This document shows, piece by piece, positions 31,608-40,365 of a stretch of 64,000 bases of DNA; positions within the stretch are counted from its first letter, which is position 1, and the number at the start of each line of letters is the position of its first letter. Position numbers and translations under genes: made by a program. The notes below the pieces were generated by a model. The model was not told the DNA's origin. It did no database searches and saw nothing but the letters and a program-made list of their open reading frames with translations. Source of the stretch: Skermanella sp. TT6 (GTDB taxonomy: Bacteria; Pseudomonadota; Alphaproteobacteria; Azospirillales; Azospirillaceae); the NCBI RefSeq assembly GCF_016653635.2, contig NZ_CP067420.1, positions 4,490,001 to 4,554,000 of the forward strand, read 5' to 3'.

Positions 31608-32297
31608 CTAGCTCAGACCCTCATGGCCCCGGTGGCTCTGGCGGCCGTGCGAGTTGTCGCGCCGCGGCATGTCGCGTATCTGGGGGACGAGTTCCGCGGC
31701 GAACCAGTCGAAGACCTTGCGGAGCTCCTTCAGCGGCTCGCGATGGAAATCGATGCGGATGTCCCACAGGGGATACTCCTCGGTCGCGAAGACGTAGATC
31801 GTCGCGGACTGGCCGCCCCGCCGGTCGCCGCCGGCCCGCTCCCCCGCCTCGATGCCATGGAGCAGGCGTACGGCCAGGTCGGCATCGCGGTGGGCTTCGA
31901 AAGCCTCGGCACAGGCCCGGAGGGTGTCCGGACCGGTGAGCAGGTTGCCCTGGACCGAGAACCCATCGCCCTCCAGGCTGCCGGCATGGTCGGCGCATTT
32001 CGTCCCGGTCCAGACGGCGGTGGCCCCCGCCCCGTCGATCACCGCGACCTGGCGGAAATCCCGGTCCTCGTCCCTGGCGATGACCTCATCCAGCGCCTGC
32101 CGGGCGTCATGCCGGCCGCCGCGGAGCAGGGCCAGCCCGTCCAGCCCCAGGTAGGGATTGAGCCAGCCCTGGGTGGCCACCGCGCCGACGCCGGGCGCGG
32201 CGTGCGTCAGCAGCTTGCCGACGCCGGGCATCCCGGTGATGGCCGCGATGCCCACCTCACCGCTGCGGGGGCAGCGGGCGACGATCGAGAAGGTCAC
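31608..32297 (-). CDS. DUF1028 domain-containing protein (Ntn-hydrolase-like)
   Basis: The 229-residue protein begins VTFSIVARCPRSGEVGIA, the typical DUF1028 start, and continues with LLTHAAPGVGAVATQGWLNP, GLALLRGGRHDARQAL and DHAGSLEGDGFSVQGNLL, all family blocks. DUF1028 proteins have an Ntn-hydrolase-like fold; their substrate is unsettled. A GTG start at 32297 is chosen because it overlaps the upstream dehydrogenase stop (GTGA) and begins the conserved domain. The gene converges with the OmpA lipoprotein gene, leaving only 2 nt between stops. Confidence 0.85.
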   Translation of the reverse strand: MTFSIVARCPRSGEVGIAAITGMPGVGKLLTHAAPGVGAVATQGWLNPYLGLDGLALLRGGRHDARQALDEVIARDEDRDFRQVAVIDGAGATAVWTGTKCADHAGSLEGDGFSVQGNLLTGPDTLRACAEAFEAHRDADLAVRLLHGIEAGERAGGDRRGGQSATIYVFATEEYPLWDIRIDFHREPLKELRKVFDWFAAELVPQIRDMPRRDNSHGRQSHRGHEGLS

Positions 32298-33535
32298 CGG
32301 GGCGTCTCCCCGTCGGCCGCCGTGGCATCGCCGGAATAGCTCAGCCGGTAAATCACGCCGTTGGTGTCGTCGGTGAACAGCAGCGAACCGTCGAGCGCCT
32401 GGGCGATGCCGGCCAGCCGGGCATAGTGGGTCTGCCCATCCTCGGACAGGAAGCCGGTCACCAGATCCTCGAACCCGGCGGGGCGTCCATCCTCGAAGCG
32501 CAGGCGCGAAACCTTGTAGCCGGACGGCGGATTGCGGTTCCAGGATCCGCGGAACGTGACGAAGGCGTCGCCGCGGTATTCCTCCGGGAACTGGTCGCCG
32601 GTATAGAACGCCATCATCAGGGGCGAGGCGTGGGCGGTATAGGTCAGGACCGGGCTTTCCGTCTGCTCGCAGAAGGCCTCGCGGGACTCGGCGTCCTCCG
32701 GCTCGCCGGGGATGTGCAGGTCGACCTGCGCGTCGCCCCAGCACCAGGGCCAGCCGTAATGCTTCCCTTCGGCGATCAGGTTCAGCTCGTCCGGCGGCGT
32801 GTCGTCGCCGCGCCAGTCGGACCCCATGTCCAGGCCCCACAGCTCACCGGTCTCCGGATGCCAGTCGAAGCCCACGGTGTTGCGCAGGCCCTCGGCGAAG
32901 ACCTGGAGGTCGCTGCCGTCCGGATTGCCCCGCATCACGGTGGCATGGCGCGAATCGGGCTCGTCGCAGGCGTTGCAACTGCTGCCGATCGATATGTAGA
33001 GCTGACCGTCCGGACCGAAGGCGAGCGTGCGGTTGGGGTGCTGCCCGCCGTCGGGCAGGCCGTCCACCAGGGTCTCCACCTCTCCCAGCAATCCGTCCTG
33101 CCGGATGTCGGCGACCAGAAGCTCCTTGTTGGTCATCATGTAGAGCCGGTCGTCGCGGATCGCGAGGCCGTGGACATAGGGCCGCCCGGTGACGACCGGG
33201 TCCATGCTGTCGACCGACCCGTTTCCGTCCGTGTCGCGGAGTGCCATGACCCGTCCGGGCTCGCGCTCGCTGACGAAGACCGTGCCGCCGGAATGAACCG
33301 CCAGCATGCGCGGATTCTCCAGCCCCTCGGCGAAGATGTCGAGGTCGAACCCGGGAGGCGTCTGGAGCCGGTCCAGCACGTCGCGGCTGAATTCGCCGCG
33401 GCCCGGCGTGTTCAGGTGTCCGGTCACCGGGGCGAAGCGCGGCTGCTCCGGCTGCTGGGCGACCGCCGGAACGGTCATGAAGGCGCCGCCGGCGGCCAGC
33501 CCGGCCAGGGCGACGAGGGTCGAAGACTGTCTCAT
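32294..33535 (-). CDS. Secreted PQQ-type sugar dehydrogenase (glucose/sorbosone dehydrogenase family)
   Basis: The 413-residue precursor has a signal peptide (about 1-26, ending AVAQ) and a six-bladed beta-propeller of the soluble glucose/sorbosone dehydrogenase family: LENPRMLAVHSGGTVFVSER, YVHGLAIRDDRLYM, GGQHPNRTLAFGPDGQLY and RDTDGNGSVD. Family members oxidise sugars in the periplasm with PQQ; the substrate cannot be read here. The SSCNACDEPDSRH segment is not a CxxCH haem site. The 4-nt overlap with the DUF1028 gene indicates an operon. Confidence 0.85.
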   Translation of the reverse strand: MRQSSTLVALAGLAAGGAFMTVPAVAQQPEQPRFAPVTGHLNTPGRGEFSRDVLDRLQTPPGFDLDIFAEGLENPRMLAVHSGGTVFVSEREPGRVMALRDTDGNGSVDSMDPVVTGRPYVHGLAIRDDRLYMMTNKELLVADIRQDGLLGEVETLVDGLPDGGQHPNRTLAFGPDGQLYISIGSSCNACDEPDSRHATVMRGNPDGSDLQVFAEGLRNTVGFDWHPETGELWGLDMGSDWRGDDTPPDELNLIAEGKHYGWPWCWGDAQVDLHIPGEPEDAESREAFCEQTESPVLTYTAHASPLMMAFYTGDQFPEEYRGDAFVTFRGSWNRNPPSGYKVSRLRFEDGRPAGFEDLVTGFLSEDGQTHYARLAGIAQALDGSLLFTDDTNGVIYRLSYSGDATAADGETPR

Positions 33536-33620
33536 GGGATCCCCGCAACATGTTTCGAACGGGAGCCCGCCCGCAAGGCGGGCTGCCGTTCGGCCTCAGT
33601 TGGAGGGATGGCGGTGTTCT

Positions 33621-34049
33621 TCAACCCTCCGGAGGCGGCGGGCGGCGGCGAAGAGGGCCGGTGCGCTGGCCGCGCCGGCGCGGCTTCCGATCCATGTTGC
33701 CCGGACCGCCCGGACCCTGGCCTCCAGGCCCCGGATCCATCGGCTGTCCGTCGTCGACCGCCGAGTCCTCGACCGGTTCGGGCGGCCGGCGGTCCGCCAT
33801 GGCGGTGCGGTACCAGTGTTCGGCATATTGCAGGTGGCCCTGGGCGGTGATCTCGTCACCCGCGGCCTTGGCGTCCTGAGCCAAGTCCAGATAGCGCGCG
33901 TGCTTCGTCATGGCGTCGCCGCGAACCCTCTCGGGGTTGCCGCCATCAAGGCCGGGGGCGCGGTTCTGGCTTCGGAAAGAGGGGCGATTGTGTCTAGGCG
34001 GCGGCACTTTTGCGTCCTTTGTTGGGACCGTCCCGCGATGGTGGCGCAT
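33621..34049 (-). CDS. DUF4167 domain-containing protein
   Basis: The 142-residue product contains the alphaproteobacterial DUF4167 core: an arginine/asparagine-rich lead (RPSFRSQNRAPG), then NPERVRGDAMTKHARYLDLA and AAGDEITAQGHLQYAEHWYR. The rest is a proline/glycine/arginine-rich tail (MDRKPRRRGQRTGP). Its function is unknown; the basic composition suggests nucleic-acid or ribosome contact. The start at 34049 keeps the whole domain, whereas an internal ATG at 33911 would cut it. No clear ribosome binding site is seen, so the start is tentative. Confidence 0.68.
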   Translation of the reverse strand: MRHHRGTVPTKDAKVPPPRHNRPSFRSQNRAPGLDGGNPERVRGDAMTKHARYLDLAQDAKAAGDEITAQGHLQYAEHWYRTAMADRRPPEPVEDSAVDDGQPMDPGPGGQGPGGPGNMDRKPRRRGQRTGPLRRRPPPPEG

Positions 34050-34207
34050 GGATATTGGATACGCCCCATCGCGACAGGTTCGAACCTTTTGGAATAGACC
34101 GGAACGGGGTGTCCGGTCATGCAAAATCGTTCGGTCCGCCCAGGAACGCCGCCCATTGTCGCTCCGGGGCCACGGAACGGCTCCGCGTCCCCGGGAAAAA
34201 GCCGTGA

Positions 34208-35698
34208 TCAGGCGTTCTCGACGCCGCCCATGCAGAGATACTTGATCTCCAGATACTCCTCCATGCCGTATTTCGATCCCTCCCGGCCGATTCCGCTCTC
34301 CTTCATGCCGCCGAAGGGTGCCACCTCGGTGGAGATGATGCCCTCGTTGATGCCGACGATGCCGTATTCCAGCCCTTCGGCGACCCTCCAGACCCGGCCG
34401 ACGTCGCGGCTGTAGAAGTAGGCCGCCAGCCCGTACTCGGTGTCGTTCGCCATCCTCACCGCTTCCTCCTCGGTGTCGAAGCGGAACAGCGGAGCCACCG
34501 GCCCGAAGGTCTCCTCGCGGGTGACCTTCATCTCGGTGGTGACGTCGGCCAGGACGGTCGGCTGGAAGAAGGTCCCGCCGAGCGGGTGGCGCTCGCCGCC
34601 GACGACGATCCGGGCTCCCTTGGACAGGGCGTCGCGGATATGGTCCTCGACCTTCTCGATCGCCGCCATGTCGATCAGCGGACCCTGCTGGGCACCCTCG
34701 GTCAGCCCGTCGGCCACCTTCAGCGCCTTGACGGCCTCGGCCAGCTTGGCCGCGAAGGCGTCGTAGATGCCGTTCTGAACCAGCAGCCGGTTGGCGCAGA
34801 CGCAGGTCTGCCCGGTGTTGCGGTACTTGGACGCGATGGCGCCCTTGACCGCCTCGTCCAGGTCGGCATCGTCGAACACGATGAAGGGCGCGTTGCCGCC
34901 CAACTCTAGCGAGACCTTCTTCACGGTGCCGGCGCACTGGGACATCAACTGCTTGCCGATCTCGGTGGAGCCGGTGAAGGTCAGCTTGCGCACGATCGGG
35001 TTGGTCGTCATCTCGCCGCCGATCTCCTTGGCGGAACCGGTCAGGACGCTGAGGATGCCGGCCGGGACTCCCGCCCGCTCGGCCAGGACGGCCATGGCGA
35101 AGGCCGAATAGGGCGTCGCCGTCGCCGGCTTGATCACGATCGGGGCGCCGGCCGCCAGCGCCGGGCCGGCCTTGCGGGTGATCATGGCGGCCGGGAAGTT
35201 CCACGGGGTGATGGCGGCGCAGACGCCGACCGGCTCCTTGGTCACGACGATCCGGCGGCCGGCGAGATGCGCCGGGATGGTGTCGCCGTAGACCCGCTTC
35301 GCCTCCTCGGCGAACCACTCGATGAAGGAGGCGGCATAGGCGATCTCGCCGCGCGACTCGGCGATCGGCTTGCCCTGCTCCGCGGTCATGATGCGGGCGA
35401 GGTCCTCCTGGTTCGCCATCATCAGGTCGAACCAGGTCCGCAGGATCTTCGCGCGCTCCTTGGCGGTCTTGGCGCGCCACGCGGGATAGGCGCGGCCGGC
35501 GGCCTCGATCGCGCGCCGCGTCTCGGCCGTGCCCATGGCCGGGACGGTGCCGAGCTTCCTGCCGTTCGCGGGGTTGGTGACGTCGATGGTCTTGCCGCTG
35601 TCGGCATCGATCCACTGACCGTCGACATAGCACTGGCCGCGCAGCAGCCCGGCATCCTTGAGGCCGAGCGTTGCCGCGGTTTCAGTCATGGCGCTCAT
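34208..35698 (-). CDS. gabD: NAD(P)-dependent succinate-semialdehyde dehydrogenase
   Basis: The 496-residue protein is an aldehyde dehydrogenase of the GabD type, oxidising succinate semialdehyde to succinate in GABA degradation. The general-base glutamate lies in SLELGGNAPFIVFDDAD and the catalytic cysteine in NTGQTCVCANRLLV. PVGVCAAITPWNFPAAMI and GSTEIGKQL form the cofactor site. The C-terminal FGGMKESGIGREGSKYGMEEY matches GabD closely. AAGGAG lies 7-8 nt before the ATG at 35698. No aminotransferase or transporter for GABA is next to it, so the substrate is inferred from family alone. Confidence 0.92.
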   Translation of the reverse strand: MSAMTETAATLGLKDAGLLRGQCYVDGQWIDADSGKTIDVTNPANGRKLGTVPAMGTAETRRAIEAAGRAYPAWRAKTAKERAKILRTWFDLMMANQEDLARIMTAEQGKPIAESRGEIAYAASFIEWFAEEAKRVYGDTIPAHLAGRRIVVTKEPVGVCAAITPWNFPAAMITRKAGPALAAGAPIVIKPATATPYSAFAMAVLAERAGVPAGILSVLTGSAKEIGGEMTTNPIVRKLTFTGSTEIGKQLMSQCAGTVKKVSLELGGNAPFIVFDDADLDEAVKGAIASKYRNTGQTCVCANRLLVQNGIYDAFAAKLAEAVKALKVADGLTEGAQQGPLIDMAAIEKVEDHIRDALSKGARIVVGGERHPLGGTFFQPTVLADVTTEMKVTREETFGPVAPLFRFDTEEEAVRMANDTEYGLAAYFYSRDVGRVWRVAEGLEYGIVGINEGIISTEVAPFGGMKESGIGREGSKYGMEEYLEIKYLCMGGVENA

Positions 35699-35790
35699 CG
35701 GTGGTCTCCTTGGTGCTTCGAAGTTTTCTGGGTTCGTTCATTACGGCGGCGGATAGAGCGGGATATGGTGATAACCTCTGAAACGGACGA

Positions 35791-36201
35791 TCAGGCCAAT
35801 ACACAGGTGGTCGCTGCGCCGCTTGCCGGTAGTTCCCGCTCCCAGGACCGTCGGTCCCGGGCTCGGAGAGGATCGAGTATCCCGGAGACGGCCAGGGCCA
35901 GTATCGGCACGTGCCAGGGGGCGGTGCGCCATAGAACAATCACATCCAGATTCCGGAAGTCGTGGACCAGCACGTCGCGGGTTCCGGCGATCGACCGCCA
36001 GTTGATGGCTCCGTGCCGATCCCTGAACGCCCTGGACAAGCGCTTGGTCGCCTCTCCGATGATGATCAGCTGGTAGGCGATCGCCGATATCGATCGGCGA
36101 TCCTCCCGAAACTCGTGACTTCCGACCGAACCGGCGAAGCTCATGATCAAGGCGCAGGCGTCTCGGATATGGCCGAGCGCAAGACGATCAGAGGGCGACA
36201 T
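35791..36201 (-). CDS. HepT-like toxin (DUF86) with the AMPylation-site tyrosine replaced by phenylalanine
   Basis: The 136-residue helical protein matches HepT/DUF86: SAIAYQLIIIGEATKRLS and WRSIAGTRDVLVHDF. HepT toxins are HEPN RNases with an R-x4-H-x-Y motif; the arginine and histidine are catalytic, and the tyrosine is where the MntA antitoxin adds AMP. Here the motif reads R-DVLV-H-D-F: arginine and histidine remain, but the tyrosine codon is TTC (phenylalanine). The segment after it also departs from the usual YFGVD pattern, and about 25 extra residues follow the domain. It overlaps the degenerate MntA-like gene by 14 nt. The ATG at 36201 is chosen because the domain begins there. Confidence 0.8.
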   Translation of the reverse strand: MSPSDRLALGHIRDACALIMSFAGSVGSHEFREDRRSISAIAYQLIIIGEATKRLSRAFRDRHGAINWRSIAGTRDVLVHDFRNLDVIVLWRTAPWHVPILALAVSGILDPLRARDRRSWERELPASGAATTCVLA

Positions 36202-36514
36202 AGAGGCTGTGCGACGCATCGCGGAACATCCGCGTCCGCTCCCGATTGCCGAACTCGACCAATCCCGTCCAGCTGTAGAAATGCGATCTGCGACCGAAAA
36301 TCTCGGAAAGCTCGTCCTGCATGTGGACGATGTCGAACAACGTCCACTCCGCGTCCGGCCGCATGGTGACCAGGACGTCCAGTTCGGCATCCGGGTCCGA
36401 GCGCTCCTGCTCCGGAAGGTCGAGCAGGGCGAGTTCGGCCACCTTCCAGCGGTCGCAGAAGGCCGACAGGTCCGCCTCGATGTTCCTGTACCGGTCGAGC
36501 GCCAGATAGCCCAT
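36188..36514 (-). CDS. MntA-like nucleotidyltransferase antitoxin with a degenerate active site
   Basis: The 108-residue protein aligns by eye with MntA antitoxins along its length: VAELALL near the start, AELDVLV and WTLFDIVHMQDELSEIFGR in the middle, ASHSLYVAL at the end. The catalytic G-S-x10-D-x-D motif is ruined: the usual FGS is LDL, and the usual SDLD is AELD, so the glycine, serine and first aspartate are gone while the frame is intact. It should not AMPylate. The start at 36514 has GGGGACGG upstream; an upstream in-frame ATG at 36562 is possible. It is the first gene of the HepT pair. Confidence 0.75.
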   Translation of the reverse strand: MGYLALDRYRNIEADLSAFCDRWKVAELALLDLPEQERSDPDAELDVLVTMRPDAEWTLFDIVHMQDELSEIFGRRSHFYSWTGLVEFGNRERTRMFRDASHSLYVAL

Positions 36515-36588
36515 GGTCCGTCCCCGTTGCATCGAAGGTACTGTAGGCTTCGCGGCGCTCACATTCCAGCGCCGGCCCGCCCCCTTCC

Positions 36589-37968
36589 CTACTTCGACCT
36601 GGCGGCCTTCTCCGCCGCCCTGCGGGTGCGGAATCCCGCCGCCCAGCCTTCATGGACGCTCTGCTTGGACCGCTCCACCGTCAGCGCGTCGGCCGGAACG
36701 TTCCGGGTCACCACGCTGCCGGCCCCGACGATGGCGCCGGCCCCGATCGTCACCGGGGCCACCAGCGCCGAGTTGGAGCCGATGAAGGCGCCGGCCCCGA
36801 TCTCGGTACGGCTCTTGAAGAAGCCGTCATAGTTGCAGGTGATCGTGCCCGCGCCGATATTGGCCTTCGCGCCCACGCTGGCGTCGCCGATATAGGTCAG
36901 GTGGTTGACCTTGGCGCCCTGGTCGATGCGGGCGTTCTTCACCTCGACGAAATTGCCGATATGCACGTCCGGCCCGATGTCGGCACCCGGGCGGAGGCGG
37001 GCATAGGGGCCGATCAGGGCGCCGCTCGCCACGCGCACCTCTTCCAGGTGACAGAAGGGGCGGATCTCGACCCGGTCGCCGACCTCGACGCCGGGGCCGA
37101 AAACGACGTTCTGCCCGACCGTCACGTCGCGGCCGAGCCGCGTGTCATGGCTGAAATAGACCGTCTCGGGGTCCGCCAGCGTGGCGCCCCCGGCCATGGC
37201 GGCCGCCCGCAGGCGATGCTGCATCAGCCGCTCGACGGCGGCCAGCTCGGCCCGGGAATTGACGCCGACCACCTCCTCGGCCGAGGCCTCGACGACCCGG
37301 CAGGCGTGCCCGGCGGCCCGCGCGACCGCGACCGCGTCGGTCAGGTAGAACTCCCCCTTGGCGTTGTCGTTGCCGATGGCGTCCAGCAGGGCGAACAGGC
37401 GCCGGCCGTCGAACGCCATCAGCCCGGCATTGCACAGGGTCACCGCGCGCTGGTCCTCGGTCGCGTCGAGATACTCGACGATCGCCTCCAGGCCGCCGTC
37501 GGCGCCCTGGATCAGCCGGCCGTAGGCACCGGGATCGTCGGGCCGCATGCCCAGGACGACCACCGCCGGATCGCCGGAGGCGCCGTCCCGCGCCTCGGTC
37601 ATCCGCGAGAGCGTCGCGGGCGTCACCAGCGGGGTGTCGCCATAGACGACCAGCACGTCCCCGTCGAACCCCTCGACCAGCGGACGGGCGGCCATGACCG
37701 CGTCGGCGGTGCCGAGCTGGCTTTCCTGGACGACGGTGGCGTGGGGCGCCACCTCGGTCGCGACGTCCTCCATTCCCGGCCCGACCACGACGACGATCCG
37801 ATCGGGGGCCAGGGCGGATGCCGCGGCGACCACGTGGCCGACCATCGAGCGGCCCGCCACCTTGTGCAGCACTTTCGGCAGTTCCGACTTCATGCGGGTG
37901 CCCTTGCCGGCCGCGAGGACGATGCAGGCGAGCGGACGGCGGGTTTGGGTATGGTGCGTCGATGTCAT
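36589..37968 (-). CDS. glmU: Bifunctional UDP-N-acetylglucosamine pyrophosphorylase / glucosamine-1-phosphate acetyltransferase
   Basis: The 459-residue enzyme makes UDP-GlcNAc for peptidoglycan and LPS. The N-terminal half is the uridyltransferase (VLAAGKGTRMKSELPKVLHK and VYGDTPLVTPATLSRM). The C-terminal half is a left-handed beta-helix acetyltransferase with hexapeptide repeats and the family blocks NFVEVKNARIDQGAKVNHL and GTITCNYDGFFKSRTEIG. The ATG at 37968 gives the usual start; the frame is open to 38025, but that extension lacks homology. It is divergent from gph. Confidence 0.97.
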   Translation of the reverse strand: MTSTHHTQTRRPLACIVLAAGKGTRMKSELPKVLHKVAGRSMVGHVVAAASALAPDRIVVVVGPGMEDVATEVAPHATVVQESQLGTADAVMAARPLVEGFDGDVLVVYGDTPLVTPATLSRMTEARDGASGDPAVVVLGMRPDDPGAYGRLIQGADGGLEAIVEYLDATEDQRAVTLCNAGLMAFDGRRLFALLDAIGNDNAKGEFYLTDAVAVARAAGHACRVVEASAEEVVGVNSRAELAAVERLMQHRLRAAAMAGGATLADPETVYFSHDTRLGRDVTVGQNVVFGPGVEVGDRVEIRPFCHLEEVRVASGALIGPYARLRPGADIGPDVHIGNFVEVKNARIDQGAKVNHLTYIGDASVGAKANIGAGTITCNYDGFFKSRTEIGAGAFIGSNSALVAPVTIGAGAIVGAGSVVTRNVPADALTVERSKQSVHEGWAAGFRTRRAAEKAARSK

Positions 37969-38102
37969 GGTGCTGTTATCGTCTGATCCGCGTTCACGGG
38001 GGGTTCGGACCTCCTTGTGCCACACCTCCGGCCTCCGCCAAAGCCCTCGATCAGGGGGCCGGCCGGAACGACCATCACCGAAGGATATTGGGGAACAGCC
38101 GC

Positions 38103-38777
38103 ATGCCTCGACTACAAGCCGTGATCTTCGACCTGGACGGCACCCTGATCGACAGCGCGACCGACATCACGGCCGCGGTCAACAAGCTGCTGGACAAGTA
38201 CGACCGCCCCCCTGTCACCGTGGAGCAGATCCGCGTCATGGTCGGCGACGGCGCCCCGGTCCTGCTGCGCCGGGTCTTCGAGGCGACCGGAACCAGCCTC
38301 GACCCGGACAGGGCGCCCGCGATCTACGCCGATTTCCTGGAGTTCTACGAGAAGGAGCCCGCCTCCCCGGACTCGATCTTTCCCGGCGTCCCGGAGACCC
38401 TGGACCTGCTGCTGGCGCGCGGGCTGAAGCTGGGGCTCTGCACCAACAAGCCGGAGCGCGTCACCCGCGAGGTCCTGGTCCAGCTCGACCTGGGCCGCTT
38501 CTTCGGATCGGTCGCCGGGGGCGACACGCTGCCGGTGCGCAAGCCCGACGGCGGCCACGTCACCTGGATCATGGACCGGCTCGGCGTGACCGACGGCGCC
38601 GCCGTCATGGTCGGCGACAACCACAACGACGTCGCCGCGGCCCGGAGCGCCGGCATCCCGGTGGTCGCGGTCAGCTACGGCTATCCGCACATCCCCACGG
38701 TCGAGATGGGCGCCGACGCCATCATCGACCATTTCACCGAACTTCCCGCCGTACTGGACGGGTTAGCCGATCGCTGA
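38103..38777 (+). CDS. gph: Phosphoglycolate phosphatase-like HAD hydrolase
   Basis: The 224-residue protein has all four HAD motifs: nucleophile FDLDGTLIDS, motif II LCTNKP, a lysine in RKPDGGH, and motif IV VMVGDNHNDVAAARSAG. The cap domain lies between residues 20 and 95 (type C1), as in Gph enzymes that clear 2-phosphoglycolate from DNA repair or photorespiration. A related pyrophosphatase or sugar-phosphate phosphatase cannot be excluded. It is divergent from glmU, with 134 nt between the two starts. Confidence 0.87.
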   Translation: MPRLQAVIFDLDGTLIDSATDITAAVNKLLDKYDRPPVTVEQIRVMVGDGAPVLLRRVFEATGTSLDPDRAPAIYADFLEFYEKEPASPDSIFPGVPETLDLLLARGLKLGLCTNKPERVTREVLVQLDLGRFFGSVAGGDTLPVRKPDGGHVTWIMDRLGVTDGAAVMVGDNHNDVAAARSAGIPVVAVSYGYPHIPTVEMGADAIIDHFTELPAVLDGLADR

Positions 38778-38953
38778 TTTCGCAAGCGCCGCCCCGGCAA
38801 CATATCCGTCCCGAACCCATTGATGCACCGAAAGAGGGATGCCAAGTCGTCGCACTGGTCAGCGCGCGACTAAGCTCCAAACTTGGTCGTGCCGGGACCG
38901 GAACCAGAGAGTTCCTGTTCCGGAGCTCGTAGGACAAAGGACGGGAGCGGACA

Positions 38954-40360
38954 ATGGACATCGATCCGTTGATGTTGTCGCGCATTCAATTTGCTTTCAC
39001 CATATCTTTTCATATTCTTTTCCCGGCCTTTACCATCGGTCTTGCGAATTGGATCATGGTCCTTGAAGGTCTTTGGCTGAAGACCGGACGCGACGTTTAC
39101 CGCCAGCTGTCCGAGTTCTGGACCAAGATCTTCGCCATCTCTTTCGGCATGGGCGTGGTGTCGGGCATCGTCATGTCGTACCAGTTCGGCACCAACTGGA
39201 GCCGCTGGTCCGACATTACCGGCAACGTGCTGGGCCCGCTGATCCAGTACGAGGTGGTCACCGCCTTCTTCCTGGAGGCGGCCTTCCTCGGCATCCTGCT
39301 GTTCGGCCGCAGCAAGGTGCCGCGCGGGATGCACTTCTTCGCCGCGTGCATGGTGGCCATCGGCACGATCATCTCGTCCTTCTGGATCCTGTCGTCGAAC
39401 AGCTGGCTGCATACCCCGGCCGGGTTCGAGATCCGCGACGGCCGGTTCTTCGTGACGAGCTGGTGGGAGGTGGTGTTCAACCCGTCCTTCCCGTACCGCC
39501 TCGCCCACATGGTGACGGCCGCGTTCCTGACAACGTCCTTCGTGATCGCCGGGATCAGCGCCTGGTACATCCTGAAGGGCCGCTTCGCGGAATATACCCG
39601 GATCAGCTTCGGCATGTCGCTGGGCCTGATCGCCATCCTGGCGCCGCTGCAGATCCTGCTGGGCGACCTTCACGGCCTGAAGACGCTGGAGGTGCAGCCC
39701 GCCAAGATCGCCGCGATGGAGGGCCATTGGGAGGGCGGGGCCGGAGCGCCGCTGATCCTGTTCGCCTGGCCCGACATGGAAGCCGAGGAGAACCACTACG
39801 AGATCGCAATTCCCTTCCTGTCGAGCCTGATCCTGACGCACGAGTTGGAAGGCGAGGTGCCCGGGCTGAAGCAGTTCGCGCCGGAAGACCGGCCCTATGT
39901 TCCGATCGTGTTCTGGACCTTCCGCATCATGGTCGGCATCGGCTTCCTGATGCTGTTCGTGGCGCTCGGCTTCGTCTTCCTGAGCTGGCGGCGGCGTCTC
40001 TACGACTCGCCCTGGTTCCACTGGATCTGCGTGGCCATGACCCCCGCCGGCTTCGTCGCGATCCTGGCCGGCTGGTTCACCACGGAGATCGGGCGCCAGC
40101 CCTGGATGGTCCAGGGACTGGTGCGGACCGCCGACGGCGTCACCCCGTCGCTGACCACCGGCGCCGCGCTGACGTCGCTTACGACCTTCCTGGTAACCTA
40201 TGCGCTGATCTTCACGGCCGGAACCTACTACATCCTGCGCCTGCTGCAGATCGGCCCGCATCCGCGCCACGAGGAAACCACCCACCAGGCCCGACAGGAA
40301 GCCGGACGCCCGAAGCGGCCGATGTCGGTGCCTGACGAACGAATCGAACCGGCGGAGTAA
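38954..40360 (+). CDS. cydA: Cytochrome bd-type ubiquinol oxidase subunit I (CIO type)
   Basis: This 468-residue inner-membrane protein carries the haems and quinol site of a bd oxidase, reducing oxygen to water. It opens with LSRIQFAFTISFHILFPAF, with the conserved haem-ligand histidine. GRQPWMVQGLVRT matches the conserved GRQPW region. The periplasmic loop between helices 6 and 7 is short, as in cyanide-insensitive (CioA) oxidases rather than E. coli CydA. The C-terminal tail is hydrophilic. cydB begins 5 nt after the stop. No cydX or cydDC gene is seen nearby. Confidence 0.93.
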   Translation: MDIDPLMLSRIQFAFTISFHILFPAFTIGLANWIMVLEGLWLKTGRDVYRQLSEFWTKIFAISFGMGVVSGIVMSYQFGTNWSRWSDITGNVLGPLIQYEVVTAFFLEAAFLGILLFGRSKVPRGMHFFAACMVAIGTIISSFWILSSNSWLHTPAGFEIRDGRFFVTSWWEVVFNPSFPYRLAHMVTAAFLTTSFVIAGISAWYILKGRFAEYTRISFGMSLGLIAILAPLQILLGDLHGLKTLEVQPAKIAAMEGHWEGGAGAPLILFAWPDMEAEENHYEIAIPFLSSLILTHELEGEVPGLKQFAPEDRPYVPIVFWTFRIMVGIGFLMLFVALGFVFLSWRRRLYDSPWFHWICVAMTPAGFVAILAGWFTTEIGRQPWMVQGLVRTADGVTPSLTTGAALTSLTTFLVTYALIFTAGTYYILRLLQIGPHPRHEETTHQARQEAGRPKRPMSVPDERIEPAE

Positions 40361-40365
40361 GCGAC

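Noticed and set aside
32930-33000. Haem c site (SCNACDE) in the sugar dehydrogenase
   Set aside because: The motif lacks the histidine of CxxCH.
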